From Caulochytrium protostelioides (lineage: Eukaryota; Chytridiomycota; Caulochytriomycetes; Caulochytriales; Caulochytriaceae), in the NCBI GenBank assembly GCA_003615045.1, contig ML014122.1, positions 1 to 64,000 on the forward strand: 64,000 nt of DNA, in the 5' to 3' direction. Shown piece by piece: positions 1-10,123 of this stretch. The translations under genes were made by a program, and so were the position numbers. Under the pieces are notes generated by a model that did no database searches, was not told where the DNA came from, and saw nothing but the letters and a program-made list of their open reading frames with translations. Each line of letters starts with the position of its first letter. Position 1 is the first letter of the stretch.

Positions 1-1
1 G

Positions 2-778
2 CCGGTGCCGTCTTCGCCGGACGGCAACGCGACGATCAGCTCGGTGATGACGATGCAGTGGATCGGCGTCTTCGGCGGCGGCCCGCTTGCGGAAGGCCAG
101 GCGGGCCGTCTCGTCGTGCGCAATATGGCGTCGTCGAGCCTGCTGTCGGTGTCGGTGTCGCTGGCCGACCACGATAGCGATGCGGGCGCGGCTGGCGACG
201 GCGACGGCGACGGCGACGCGGAGGACGCGCTGGCGACGCCGCTGCTCGGCGCGCCGCACCCGGACGGGCGTGCGTTCGAGCCGCGCCATCTGCTGGACGG
301 CGACGTGCTGCCTGCGAGCCTGGCGGGCGCCGCGCCGCCCGCGCCGCTGCCTGAGCCGCTGCCCGAGCCGCTTGCGGCCAAGCCGCCGCGCCTGCCGCCG
401 CCGCGGCCGCCGCCCGCCGCCGCGGCCGCCGGCAGCGCCGCGGCTCGCACGCCCCTTAAGGCGCGGCCGCACCGCATACCCGGCGAGCTCCACCTCCACA
501 TCGCGGCGGCGCACGCGGCGCGCGCGGCCGAGTCGGCGTCGGCGCCGTCGGCGTCGGCGTCGCCCGTGGCGCCCGCCGAGCCGCCCGCCGAGCCGCCCGT
601 CCCGCCGCGCTCCACCAAGCCCGGCGGATCTGCGACGCGCGGGTCCGCGACGCGCGCATCGCCACGCGCCGTGCCGCGGCCTGCGAGCCCGATCGGCGGC
701 CGGCCGCTCGTCGCGTCGCCGTCGGCCTTGACGCCGGCCGCGCTCCCGGCCGCCCTCGCCGCCGGCCGCAGCCCGTGA
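2..778 (+). CDS. 3' part of a low-complexity protein of unknown function
   Basis: An open frame enters from the left edge and ends at a TGA at 776-778, so only the last ~258 residues are visible and the true start lies outside the window. The first ~60 residues look like ordinary folded sequence, including WIGVFGGGPLAEGQAG and a stretch alternating Ser, Val and Leu. The rest is a Gly-Asp acidic run followed by long Pro/Ala/Ser-rich sequence. I do not recognise a family. That it is coding is supported by continuity across the edge and by the non-repetitive start. Codon choice is strongly GC-ending, like the neighbours. The gene is followed by TTI1 in the same direction. Confidence 0.5.
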   Translation, partial: PVPSSPDGNATISSVMTMQWIGVFGGGPLAEGQAGRLVVRNMASSSLLSVSVSLADHDSDAGAAGDGDGDGDAEDALATPLLGAPHPDGRAFEPRHLLDGDVLPASLAGAAPPAPLPEPLPEPLAAKPPRLPPPRPPPAAAAAGSAAARTPLKARPHRIPGELHLHIAAAHAARAAESASAPSASASPVAPAEPPAEPPVPPRSTKPGGSATRGSATRASPRAVPRPASPIGGRPLVASPSALTPAALPAALAAGRSP

Positions 779-1305
779 CCCCGCTGCGCCACCCAGCGGT
801 GGCTTGGACGCCTCGTTTTGCCATCATCGTAAATCAGTCCCACAGCGATGCCACGTGGCGCAGCCGCCGCCCGCGGGCCGGAGCCGCGTGGACCCTGGGC
901 GCGCCCCGGCGCGGTGAGGGCGGGCGTTCGGAACGAGGGCTCGGACGCTGGAGCCGCCGCGGATCGCCGCGGGGGCGTCACAACAGACGGATCGATCGTC
1001 CTGATGACGCTCCGCGCTCCTGCCATCGGGTATGCGGGAGGCCGGAGCCTTCGTGAACCCCGATGCCTGTAGCCGCCACGCCGGTGGTGAAGGACCACCA
1101 TGCGCGACGATGTCCATCGCTCTCGAGCGAGACGCCGCAGGCCGACTGCCGACTGCATACTGCCGACTGCATACTGCCCACTGCAGACGGCATACTGTAT
1201 ACCACATACCACATACCACATACCACATACCACATACCACATACCACATACCGCCTCTCGCATCTCGTTGCTGGGATCGGACGTCTTCTCGGCGGGTCCC
1301 GCATC
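779..1305. repeat. Intergenic region with 14-bp and 7-bp tandem repeats upstream of TTI1
   Basis: No gene is visible between the stop of the first protein and the TTI1 start. Roughly 1142-1195 holds imperfect ~14-bp units around GACTGCATACTGCC. Next to it, 1198-1252 holds about seven copies of a 7-bp unit, ACCACAT. Both arrays can be read through in frame with the downstream gene, but the translation is pure repeat, so I treat them as 5' flanking DNA. Confidence 0.6.
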
Positions 1306-4300
1306 ATGTCGCTGCGGGCGGGGCCGTCGGCCCCCGACGGCACCATGGCCGTCTCACCACGACCGCCGCCGGGAGTCTGCGGCGACGCCCTGCGGCCCGC
1401 CGCCGTCCTGGCGCCCGTCGTCGTCACGGACCCGGCCGCGCTCGAGCGCCTCGAAGCGTCGGTGATGCCGCTCCTCCGGACCGTGAGCGATCCGTCGCTG
1501 CGCTTCGCGACGACGCCCGTGGGCGTGCGGCCGCTCCGCGACCTCCTCGACTGGCTCACGGCCACCGATGCGACCACCACGCAGCTCGCGTCCGTGTTCC
1601 AGACGCTGCTGCCGATTCTGATGCGTCTGGTCCAGCTCGCGCCCGTCTCCTCATCGGGCGCCTCCCCATCAATATCGGCCTCGGCATCAGCGTCGGCATC
1701 AGCCGCAGCGGAGGCAGCCGCAGCCTCGCCCACCACGTGGCATGCGCCTGTCCTGCTCGTCCGCGAGTATGCAATGCAGTGCTTAGCCGCGGCGGTCGAG
1801 CGGACGGACCTGATCACGCCGCTCATCGCGCGGTCGGGCCCGCAGACCGACGCCAGCGGCCACGCGCTGGGCCCCGCGATGCGCGAGGCGCTCCTCGTGC
1901 AGATGGCGCTCGTCCTCGCGCGCGGCATCGCGTCGCCGCAGCCGCTGCCGCCGCCCCTCGCGCGCCCCGACGGTCTACTCGACCGCAACGAAGCCCTCGT
2001 CGCCGCCGCCGCCACCGTCATGGCCCGCTGCCTGACGGGGTGCCGCTCGCGTCCTGCGACGGCGGACCCGCTCTGGTCGCCGTCGGCGTCGGAGCCGTCC
2101 CTCCGCGAGGCGCTGGCGGCGCTGTGCGCTCACGAAACACGGCTGATGTGGGCGGCGTGGGCGCGCCCCGCGGCGCGCGGCCGGCGCGCGATCGTGGTGG
2201 CGAGCGTGCTGGACGCGCTCGACCCGACGACGCCCGCCGGGGCCGGCGCGGCGGCGGCGCGCGACACGCAGCGCCGCCTGTTGTGCGACGTGCTCGCGCC
2301 GTGGTTCACGGCGCTCGCGGCGCAGCGGCCCGCGCCGCCGGACCGCACGGCGCTCGTGCTGCCGGCGCTACCGCGCGCCGCGAGCGTCCTCGCGCGACTC
2401 GCCGTGCGCTACGCAGGCGCCGCCGCGCGCCAATCGGTCGCCGTGTGGGCCCTCGAGGCCTGGCACGCGCTCCTCGCGGCCTGGCTCGCGCGCGGCGGGA
2501 TCGATGCCGGCTGGCTGCCCGAGGCGCCAGCGCCCGCGGCGGCCGCGCCAGACGCCGGCCTGGCGGCCCTCGCCAGCGCGGCCGAGCCTGAGACCGCCGA
2601 CGCGGCGTTCGAGGCGATGCGGCGCAAGGCGCAGCACGCCGCCGTCCTACCCGCCGCGGCCAGTGAAGCGGCGGCGTCGCCGCCCGCGACTGCCACGCCG
2701 TCCCCGCCCCCTGCATCGGCGGCGGATCGCCCGTTCCGGCGATCGGACGCCGACGTGGTCGATCAGCGGCTCTTGCTGCTCTTTGAGCGCGTCAAGACGG
2801 CGCTCGACCGCCGCCAGCAGTCCGACTCGACGACGCACCGCCGCACCGCCGCCGCGTCGGGGTTGCTGATCGATCACGATGAGGCGGACGCCGCCGTTGC
2901 CGCCGACGCCCCGCGGCCCGCCGCAGATGTCTTTGCGCAGGTCGTGCAGCGCTGGATCCAGCTCGGCGCCGTCGTGCTCGTCGACGCCGCCCGCGTGCTG
3001 CCGCGCTGCGCCCAGCTCTTCCAGCAGCAGCTCGTTGTGCTCGCCGGCCACAACCACCGCGAGATCCGGCGGCAGGCCGCCGCCGTGATCCGCGACGTGC
3101 TCGCCGAGCCGCCGCGCGCCGCGCCCGACGACCGGCGCGCCGCGCATGCCGCCGCGCGCCGCATGTTGCTGACGGCCCTCGCGCAGCAGCTGCGCGCCAT
3201 CCCCGCCGGCCTGCAGGGCAACGATGCCGCGCGCCGCGACGCGCTCCAGAAATGGGCGGCCTTGCTGGCCTTGCCCTTGACGGCGACCACCACGAGCAGC
3301 TCGGCGCCGGGCGCTGACGACGCGCTGCACGTGGTGGCGGACGCCTCACGCGCGGCAACGTTCGTGGCGTCGCCGCTGTGGTCGTCCCGGTTCGCCGACC
3401 ACGCGGACGCGCTCGTGGCGCTCCTGCGGTCGCCCGCGCCGATGGACAAGACGGCACTGCAGCACGTGCAGACGCAGCCCGCGCACAGCGCGCTGGACAG
3501 TCTCGCGTCGGCGCAGGCCGGCCTGCTGGCGCTGCACCGCGTCGCGCAGCGCGACCCCGTCCGCATGGGTACCCTCTGTCGATTCGCGCGGCTGCCCGAG
3601 ATCGAGCACGAGCTGCTCGATCGCAACCTCGCGGCCCTCGGCCGCCAGGTGCCGCCCTCGGTCTGGGTGGATGTCCTCCGCCACCAGCTCGATGCCACGA
3701 TCGAGACGCCGTTCGACCCGCGCGTGCCGGCATCGCTGCCGGCCCCGATGGCGGCCCTCGTCGTCGCCCAGCTCTACCTCGGGCAGGGGCTCCTGCGCGG
3801 GTATACACGTGCGCCCGAGGCCGCCAGGACCCACGACGACCGCCAGAGCCTCGTGGGATTCCTGCAGCGGCTGCTGGACGCCGGCCTGCTGAATCTGCCC
3901 ATGCGCGCGCCGCCGCCGCCGCCCGCGGCGCGGTCCCCGTCATTGAAGCCGCCCGGCGGCAGCAGCGGCGTTGAGCTCGATATCCGTCGCTCCGACGCCG
4001 CCTCGCCGCTGACCTTCCCGTCGTCGTCGTCGTCGTCGTCGCCGTATCAGGCCACTTCTAGCCGCGCGAGCGCAGACGCGTTGCAGGCGTCGTATATGGC
4101 GGCGTGGCACCAGACGGTCCAGATCCGCGTGCTCGTGCTCGAGACCATCCGCCTGATGGCCGCGGTCCTGACGCCGGACGAGGTTGGGCTCGCCATGATG
4201 GACGTCCTCTTCCCGGTGCTCGAGAACGTCGGCTCCAGCCACCCGACTGTGAGCGCCGCGGCGCTGCGGACCTTGGAGGCCCTCGCGGCTGTCGCGCCCA

Positions 4301-6159
4301 TGACGGATCGGTACGGGGCGCCTGCCACCCCGATCGAGCACGGCGATGCTGCGGTCAGAATGAATAATCACGAGCCCCCGCGCGACGCCGCCGTGGAGCG
4401 CATGCCCCGGCTCGTGCTCGACTACGCAGACTACCTCGTGAACACCTTTTCGCAGCGCCTGGTCCACGTGGACGCGCGGCACCTCGAGGGCATCCACGCC
4501 CTCACGCACACGCCGCTCGCCGTCCTGCGCGTCGTGACCCGGCTCGCCCAGGCCCCGGCGCTGCCGCTGCTCCACGACGCCGTGCTCGAGGCCCTCGGCG
4601 TGCTGGACACGGTGCACAGCGGGCCGTCCGACGTCTTCGGCACGCGCCGCGGGCTCGCGGCCCAAACCGCTCGCGTCACCGACGACGTCTGGGGCGTCCT
4701 GGCTGAGATGGCCGTGGCCGGCTACGCGGCGCTCCCGGCCGAGCGGCAGTGTGCCGTGCTGCTGCCCGAGGAAGCCGCCGCTGCGCCACAGATCACGGGC
4801 CGCAGCCGGGTGGCGGCCGACGCCACGGCAGTGGCGTCGGCGCCGTCGCCGGTGCCACGGGGCCAGCCGCCGAGCCAGACCGCGACGCCCTTTCTGGACG
4901 CACTGCTGCTCAAGCACGGCGCCACGCCGCGCCCGCTGGCCGTCGCGGTCGACCCGTCTCTGCCGGCGCCGCCCACCGTCGACCGCTCGCCGGCGGCCGA
5001 ACCCGCGGCGTCCATCGACGACATCGAGGCCTACTTTCACCTCGACGCGGCGGCGCGCGACCACGCGGGCCCGTCCCTGGTCAATCCCGACGGGCAGCAG
5101 GCCGACCCCGCCGCGACAAATACGGACGACCCCGCATCGCTGGCAGAGGACAGCCCCGAAGTGCTGCTGTGGCAGGCGATTATGGAGCGCGCGGCCGTCT
5201 TTCTGAGCGCGGAGCTGCCGACGACCCGCGTCGCGGTCCTCCACACGATCCGGTTCGGCCTGCCGCGGTTCGCGACGCTGCCGCAGGGGGGGCAGCGCCA
5301 CGTGCTCGCACTCGTCCACCAGGTCTGGGCGCCCGTCAAGCAGCGCCTCGGCGACGCGGACCGCGGCGTCGCCACCACCGCCCTCGCGACCGTCGCCACG
5401 CTGTGGCAGCTCGCGCCCGACTTTCTCGCGAAGCGTGTCGACCAGGAACTCCTGCCGCCGCTTCACGCGCTCGTGCAGCTGTCCTTCCCGTTCCCGGGCA
5501 CGGCGGCGGCGGGAGTGGCGGCGGCGGCGATGATGCCGTCCAAGCCGCGGCCGGCCACGTACGCGCTCACGACGCGGCCGCCGCTCGTGGCGCGCCGCGG
5601 GCCGTCCTGGCAGGACGCCGCGCGCCGCGACCTGCAGCTGCTGAGCGCCGTGCTCGACCTCCTCGAGACGATGCTGGCGCCGATGACGGCCGCAGCGCGC
5701 GCCATCGGGCAGGCCCGGCCGGCCGCCGTGGGCGCGCCGCCGCTGCCGCCCGCGAGCCTCGAGGGCCTGCTGCGCGTGCTGCTGCCGGTCCTCGACCTCG
5801 GCGCGCTCGGCGTCACGGCCGCGCTTGCGCGCGACGCGCCGCGCGACCCGCGCGTCGCCACGTGCCGCCGCGCCGTCCGGCTCGTCTGGCGCCTCGCCGC
5901 GTGGGTGCCGGACGCCGCGTGGTGCCTCGTCTACGGCGGCCTCCTGGAAGGCCGTCTCTCGGATGTCGATGCTGATGCTGATGCTGATGCTGGTGCTGGT
6001 GCTGGTGCTGATGCTGGTGCCAGAGTCGATGCGGCAGGCCGCCGTCGCGCCACCGCCGCTAGCGGGTTTCCGGCGGAGTATGCGGCGGCGTGGAGAGATC
6101 TGCGCCCCGGGGCGCTGCCGCTCGCCCGCCACCTGCTGCGCCACCTCCAGGCCGTCTGA
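1306..6159 (+). CDS. TTI1: TTI1-like HEAT-repeat protein (TELO2-interacting protein 1)
   Basis: A single-exon frame encodes 1617 residues. The ATG at 1306 was chosen because the upstream in-frame sequence translates only the 7-bp repeat array. The protein is an alpha-helical, HEAT-like solenoid interrupted by Ala/Pro/Ser-rich loops. The region around residues 1310-1385, with VHQVWAPVKQRL and then a helix ending DFLAKRVDQELLPPL, resembles the C-terminal HEAT block of TTI1. An N-terminal LLPILMRLV helix also fits. TTI1 scaffolds the TTT complex (TEL2-TTI1-TTI2), which works with HSP90 in maturation of PIKK kinases such as mTOR, ATM and ATR. The protein is longer than yeast or animal TTI1 (about 1,000-1,100 residues) because of the loops. 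Near the C terminus, 5966-6030 encodes an Asp-Ala/Gly-Ala run from a GATGCT-like microsatellite. Another large HEAT protein is the main alternative. Confidence 0.55.
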   Translation: MSLRAGPSAPDGTMAVSPRPPPGVCGDALRPAAVLAPVVVTDPAALERLEASVMPLLRTVSDPSLRFATTPVGVRPLRDLLDWLTATDATTTQLASVFQTLLPILMRLVQLAPVSSSGASPSISASASASASAAAEAAAASPTTWHAPVLLVREYAMQCLAAAVERTDLITPLIARSGPQTDASGHALGPAMREALLVQMALVLARGIASPQPLPPPLARPDGLLDRNEALVAAAATVMARCLTGCRSRPATADPLWSPSASEPSLREALAALCAHETRLMWAAWARPAARGRRAIVVASVLDALDPTTPAGAGAAAARDTQRRLLCDVLAPWFTALAAQRPAPPDRTALVLPALPRAASVLARLAVRYAGAAARQSVAVWALEAWHALLAAWLARGGIDAGWLPEAPAPAAAAPDAGLAALASAAEPETADAAFEAMRRKAQHAAVLPAAASEAAASPPATATPSPPPASAADRPFRRSDADVVDQRLLLLFERVKTALDRRQQSDSTTHRRTAAASGLLIDHDEADAAVAADAPRPAADVFAQVVQRWIQLGAVVLVDAARVLPRCAQLFQQQLVVLAGHNHREIRRQAAAVIRDVLAEPPRAAPDDRRAAHAAARRMLLTALAQQLRAIPAGLQGNDAARRDALQKWAALLALPLTATTTSSSAPGADDALHVVADASRAATFVASPLWSSRFADHADALVALLRSPAPMDKTALQHVQTQPAHSALDSLASAQAGLLALHRVAQRDPVRMGTLCRFARLPEIEHELLDRNLAALGRQVPPSVWVDVLRHQLDATIETPFDPRVPASLPAPMAALVVAQLYLGQGLLRGYTRAPEAARTHDDRQSLVGFLQRLLDAGLLNLPMRAPPPPPAARSPSLKPPGGSSGVELDIRRSDAASPLTFPSSSSSSSPYQATSSRASADALQASYMAAWHQTVQIRVLVLETIRLMAAVLTPDEVGLAMMDVLFPVLENVGSSHPTVSAAALRTLEALAAVAPMTDRYGAPATPIEHGDAAVRMNNHEPPRDAAVERMPRLVLDYADYLVNTFSQRLVHVDARHLEGIHALTHTPLAVLRVVTRLAQAPALPLLHDAVLEALGVLDTVHSGPSDVFGTRRGLAAQTARVTDDVWGVLAEMAVAGYAALPAERQCAVLLPEEAAAAPQITGRSRVAADATAVASAPSPVPRGQPPSQTATPFLDALLLKHGATPRPLAVAVDPSLPAPPTVDRSPAAEPAASIDDIEAYFHLDAAARDHAGPSLVNPDGQQADPAATNTDDPASLAEDSPEVLLWQAIMERAAVFLSAELPTTRVAVLHTIRFGLPRFATLPQGGQRHVLALVHQVWAPVKQRLGDADRGVATTALATVATLWQLAPDFLAKRVDQELLPPLHALVQLSFPFPGTAAAGVAAAAMMPSKPRPATYALTTRPPLVARRGPSWQDAARRDLQLLSAVLDLLETMLAPMTAAARAIGQARPAAVGAPPLPPASLEGLLRVLLPVLDLGALGVTAALARDAPRDPRVATCRRAVRLVWRLAAWVPDAAWCLVYGGLLEGRLSDVDADADADAGAGAGADAGARVDAAGRRRATAASGFPAEYAAAWRDLRPGALPLARHLLRHLQAV

Positions 6160-6623
6160 GGCTTGAGGGTGGCGAGGCCGATGGCCGGCGGGGGAACCGA
6201 CCTTCCCCCGCCACCAACCTCCCCTTCTCCGCTGCGTGCCCAGGGGTCTCGCACCCGCTCACGCCGTCTGAGCCACGTCGTGCCGCCGCGTGGCTCTCCG
6301 TCCATCGCAGGAGGCGCGTCGCTTCATCACGGCCTGTTCGACGGATCCTCCTCCCGATTATACCGCCCGATGGCGAGGGTCGGGTGGCCTGGCGACAAGC
6401 TTCCGACGCGTTCTATGTGTCATGCCGTGGAGGGCGTCCCGTGCATCGAGGGTGGCCTCCCGCAGTGAGTTCCGGCACCACGGCATCGATCGATTCCGCG
6501 TGACGCCGCTGACGCTGATACTCCGCTCCTGATCGCGGTCGCCGCCGCATCCCCCGTCTGCCGCCGCATCCCCGTCGGCGTTTTCACCGCGGCCAGCGTG
6601 CTTTCATCACAGCCCGGGCTGCG
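6160..6623. other. Intergenic region TTI1-Cactin
   Basis: There are 464 bases between two genes read in the same direction, presumably the TTI1 3' end and the Cactin promoter. I see no RNA gene, TATA box or repeat array. Confidence 0.5.
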
Positions 6624-9203
6624 ATGCCCGCCTCGCCGCCAATGGCCGACGAGGCCGCGCCGTCCCCTGCCTCGCATCCGCACGCGCCGTCGCGCTCGAG
6701 CGACCGCCGGCCCCCCAATCCCGCCACCGCTGATTCGGCGCCTCGCTCTCGCTCGCACGCCCACTCTCGCCGGAGTCGGAGTCGGAGTCGGAGTCGGAGT
6801 CGGAGTCGGAGTCGGGACCGGAGTCGGAGTCGGAGTCGGGACCGGAGTCGGAGCCGGAGCCGAAGTCCGAATCCGAGCAACCAGCGGCACCGCGATGCCC
6901 GAAAGGATCGGCATGGCCGGGATCGTGACCGTGAGCGGCGGCGTGACCGCGTGACTCCGGAGGACCCAGCAAATCCGGAGTCGACTCCGACTCCGGAATC
7001 GGCACTGCGTGACCGCCGCCGCGGGTCTCAGGGCCGTCGCGACGAGGACGACGGCGAGGGCCGCCGTCGCTCCAGCCGACGCGACGATGCGACGCGCCCT
7101 CGAGACCGCCATCGCTCGCGCAACTCCAGTCGCGACCGCTCTCCCCATCGAGACCGCTCCCCTCATCGTGACCGCTCGCATCATCGCGACCGCTCACATC
7201 ATCGCGACCGGTCACCTGATCGCGACCGCGCGCATCACCGCTCACGTGACCGCTCACGCGATCGCTCACGTGATCACTCACCTGATCGCAAGGATCGCAG
7301 CAAGCGCAAAGAACGCGAGACCCAGCGTGACGCCGAGCGCGAACGACTGCGCGAGATCCGACGTCGCGAGAAGCAGCTGCTGCGCGAGGAGCTGGCCGCG
7401 CTGAAGCTCGCGAGCGAGGCGGCGACCGGCCAACCAGACCGCTTGCTGGCCGACGGCGCCGCGCCAGCCGCGGCACGGGACACACCCCACCCGACGCTGC
7501 CCGAGGGCTACCGCGACGACGACAACCCCTTCGGCGACCTGAACCTCGGCGCCAAGTTCATTTGGGTCAAGAAGCGCAAGGAGGACCTCAAGCAAGGCCT
7601 CACGCGCCACGACCGCCAGCGCATCGAGCAGGAGCGGCGCGCGGCCAAGGTCAACGAGCTCGCCAAGCTGAAGCAGCTGCGCGAGGAGCGCGACGTCGAG
7701 CGCCGGCTGCGCGAGCTCGAGCAGGCCCGGCTGCAGCGCGAGGCCGACCGCGCGCTCCTCGGCGACTGGGAGCTCAAGGAGACCCGGTTCCACGTGGCGC
7801 AGTCGATCGAGCGCGCCCAGATCCGCGTCAAGGAGGGCCGCGCCGTGCCCTTCGATCTGATCCTGCTGCACCTCGCCGCCAGCAGCGACGTCGCGCTGCT
7901 GCGCGCGCTGCAGACCATGGGCATCGAGCTCGGCACCGAGTCGCCCGACCAGATATGCGGCCTGCTCACGCGCGCGCAGCTGGAGGCTCTCGATGCCGCC
8001 ATCGAGCAGCAGCTCGTGCTGGAGCGACGCATGCTCGAGTACGAGCGCGACACCGACGCCGCGCCCTGGGAGTACCACATTTACTACTGGACGCTGGTCC
8101 AGACCGTCTGCCGCGACCACGTAGCGCAGCACGACCGTTTGGCGGCCCAGAGCGCCGCGGCCGAAGCGGTCCAGGCCGGCGGCGGCGGCGGCGGCCCCGC
8201 CGCATCCTCGGCCCTGCCCGGGCTTGATCCGGACGAGGAAGCCGACGCGCTGTTTGCCGAGAAGGACGTCGGCGAGCTCAAGACGTTGGAAGCGCAGATC
8301 CACGCGAAGCTCGATGCCGCGGCGGGGGACGCCTCGATCGATCAGGCGTACTGGACGCGTCTCGCCGAGCGCATCGGCCTCTGGAAGACGAAAGCGCGCC
8401 TGGTGGACCTGCACCGCGAGCTGCTCATGCGGCGGCTCACCCACCTCCAAGACCTCGAGGCCGAGTCGCGCACGCAGGCGTCGTCCGCCGCCGCCGACGC
8501 CGGCGATGCCGCGCCAATCGTGGCGGCATGGGGCGCCCTGACGGGCGTGCAGGACGACGCCGACGCCGACGCCGACCAGCGCACCGACCGACTGACGCAG
8601 CTCGCCCGCCGGCAGATGCTCGAGGCCGACGACGGTGAGGGCCATGCCGCCGAGATGATTGCGGACCAGACCGACGCCACGCGCGGCGGCGCGGCGAGCA
8701 GCGGCGCCGTGGAGGAAGTCGCCGTCGCGCCCGCGCCGCCGTCGGTAGTGCCATCATCGCATCCGACGGGCGCCGCCGCCGCGGCCGCCGCCCTCGCGAT
8801 CGAGAGCAGCGGCCCCGTGTGGCGCTGGCAGGACAAGTACCGCCCGCGCAAGCCGCGCTACTACAACCGCATCCACACGGGGTTCGACTGGAACAAGTAC
8901 AACTCGACGCACTACGACCGCGACAACCCGCCGCCCAAGGTCGTCCAGGGCTACAAGTTCAACCTGTTCTATCCGGACCTCATCGACCCGAGCGTCGCGC
9001 CGACGTACAAGATCCTCCGGGACGACGGGTACCCGGACACGGTGATCCTGCGCTTCTCGGCGGGCCCGCCGTACGAGGACGTCGCGTTCCGCATCGTCAA
9101 CAAGGACTGGGAGTATGGCTTCAAGCGCGGCTTCCGCAACAGCTTCAACCACGGCATCCTCCAGCTGTGGTTCTTCTTTAAGCGCCAGCACTACCGTCGC
9201 TAA
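6624..9203 (+). CDS. CACTIN: Cactin, spliceosome-associated protein
   Basis: A single exon encodes 859 residues, starting at ATG 6624 and ending in TAA. Residues ~20-235 are an RS/RD/HRD-rich domain typical of splicing factors, partly encoded by a CGGAGT microsatellite (6774-6866). Next come DDDNPFGDLNLGAKFIW, a family hallmark near residue 295; a charged helical stretch; and the Cactin mid domain (about 370-560). The last ~125 residues are the highly conserved C-terminal Cactin domain, with DRDNPPPKVVQGYKFNLFYP and the end FFFKRQHYRR. Cactin acts with the late spliceosome, promotes splicing of particular introns, and in animals also links to NF-kB/Cactus signalling. The intact C terminus makes the identification firm. 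The gene follows TTI1 and precedes the oligopeptidase in the same direction. Confidence 0.95.
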   Translation: MPASPPMADEAAPSPASHPHAPSRSSDRRPPNPATADSAPRSRSHAHSRRSRSRSRSRSRSRSRDRSRSRSRDRSRSRSRSPNPSNQRHRDARKDRHGRDRDRERRRDRVTPEDPANPESTPTPESALRDRRRGSQGRRDEDDGEGRRRSSRRDDATRPRDRHRSRNSSRDRSPHRDRSPHRDRSHHRDRSHHRDRSPDRDRAHHRSRDRSRDRSRDHSPDRKDRSKRKERETQRDAERERLREIRRREKQLLREELAALKLASEAATGQPDRLLADGAAPAAARDTPHPTLPEGYRDDDNPFGDLNLGAKFIWVKKRKEDLKQGLTRHDRQRIEQERRAAKVNELAKLKQLREERDVERRLRELEQARLQREADRALLGDWELKETRFHVAQSIERAQIRVKEGRAVPFDLILLHLAASSDVALLRALQTMGIELGTESPDQICGLLTRAQLEALDAAIEQQLVLERRMLEYERDTDAAPWEYHIYYWTLVQTVCRDHVAQHDRLAAQSAAAEAVQAGGGGGGPAASSALPGLDPDEEADALFAEKDVGELKTLEAQIHAKLDAAAGDASIDQAYWTRLAERIGLWKTKARLVDLHRELLMRRLTHLQDLEAESRTQASSAAADAGDAAPIVAAWGALTGVQDDADADADQRTDRLTQLARRQMLEADDGEGHAAEMIADQTDATRGGAASSGAVEEVAVAPAPPSVVPSSHPTGAAAAAAALAIESSGPVWRWQDKYRPRKPRYYNRIHTGFDWNKYNSTHYDRDNPPPKVVQGYKFNLFYPDLIDPSVAPTYKILRDDGYPDTVILRFSAGPPYEDVAFRIVNKDWEYGFKRGFRNSFNHGILQLWFFFKRQHYRR

Positions 9204-10123
9204 ATGATATTTCTGTCTAACCTCGGCGGATCTGCCCCTATCGACCTTCGACGACCAAGATGGTCGTCTAGCAGGGGTGGCGCGGGCGGCGCCATCACAC
9301 GGCAACGGCGACGGCGGCGGTAAGTTCCCGAGCGGCACGGTCGCCTTCCCTTCCCCCGGAAGGCGGGGCGACACGACGCCTTTGGTGCCCCTGCGGAGCA
9401 CCGACGGTCCGTGTCCCCCTCTCACCCGGGGGGTGCGTGGCAGGCACGGCGCGGTCCCCGCACGTCCAGCAGCACCGCGATCGCCCGTCTCCTCATCATC
9501 AGGCGGATCGTCACGACGACGCCATACCCGCCGCCGGCTCGGCGCGTGGCCGCGTGGGATGAAGTGCAGGCCGCGTGCGCGAGCCGGCGAGGAGGCACGT
9601 GGCCGGCGATCCCGCCGATCGGCTCGGCTCGGCTCGGCTCGGCTCTCGGCGTGGCCATGCGGCCGCCTGCGGTTCTCCGAGCCTTGGCCCACGCATCGCC
9701 GATCCTCCTCTGGCGGCGCTTCGCCATGACTTCTCACGCGGTGCACTCGCCGGCCGCGAGCCCGGCGACCATCGGGCGGCCGACCGCCAAAGATCCCGGT
9801 AAGCCATTGTTGTTTTCACGACATTGGGCGTCGAGGCGGCATCGATCGCCCTGCTGCGGGGATCGTCGTCCGATGATGCTCATCCTCACACCTGGCTCTG
9901 TTCTGGGATGCTCTGTCCGTCTCCCGATGGGAGGCTTGCGATACCATCGCGATACCATCCGCACGGTCGATGGTCTCGCTCGATGCTCGCGACGACCCTT
10001 CGCCTTCGGGGCCACGCCGCGTGACCTCCCCGGGCGAGACCAGACTATGGCGGCCACGATGCCGAGTCGACTGCGCCGCACCGGCGATGGCCCGACACGC
10101 TTGCGCGCAGCCTCTCGCTCGCC
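9204..10123. other. Intergenic region Cactin-oligopeptidase
   Basis: This stretch of 920 bases has no gene I can support. Open frames crossing it continue into other frames of the oligopeptidase and are shadows. It contains five perfect copies of GGCTC at 9621-9645. No TATA box is obvious. Confidence 0.5.

Noticed and set aside
3940-6144. Long minus-strand open frame antisense to TTI1
   Set aside because: Its composition is Arg/Gly/His/Ala-rich with no motif; the plus frame shows HEAT-like helices.
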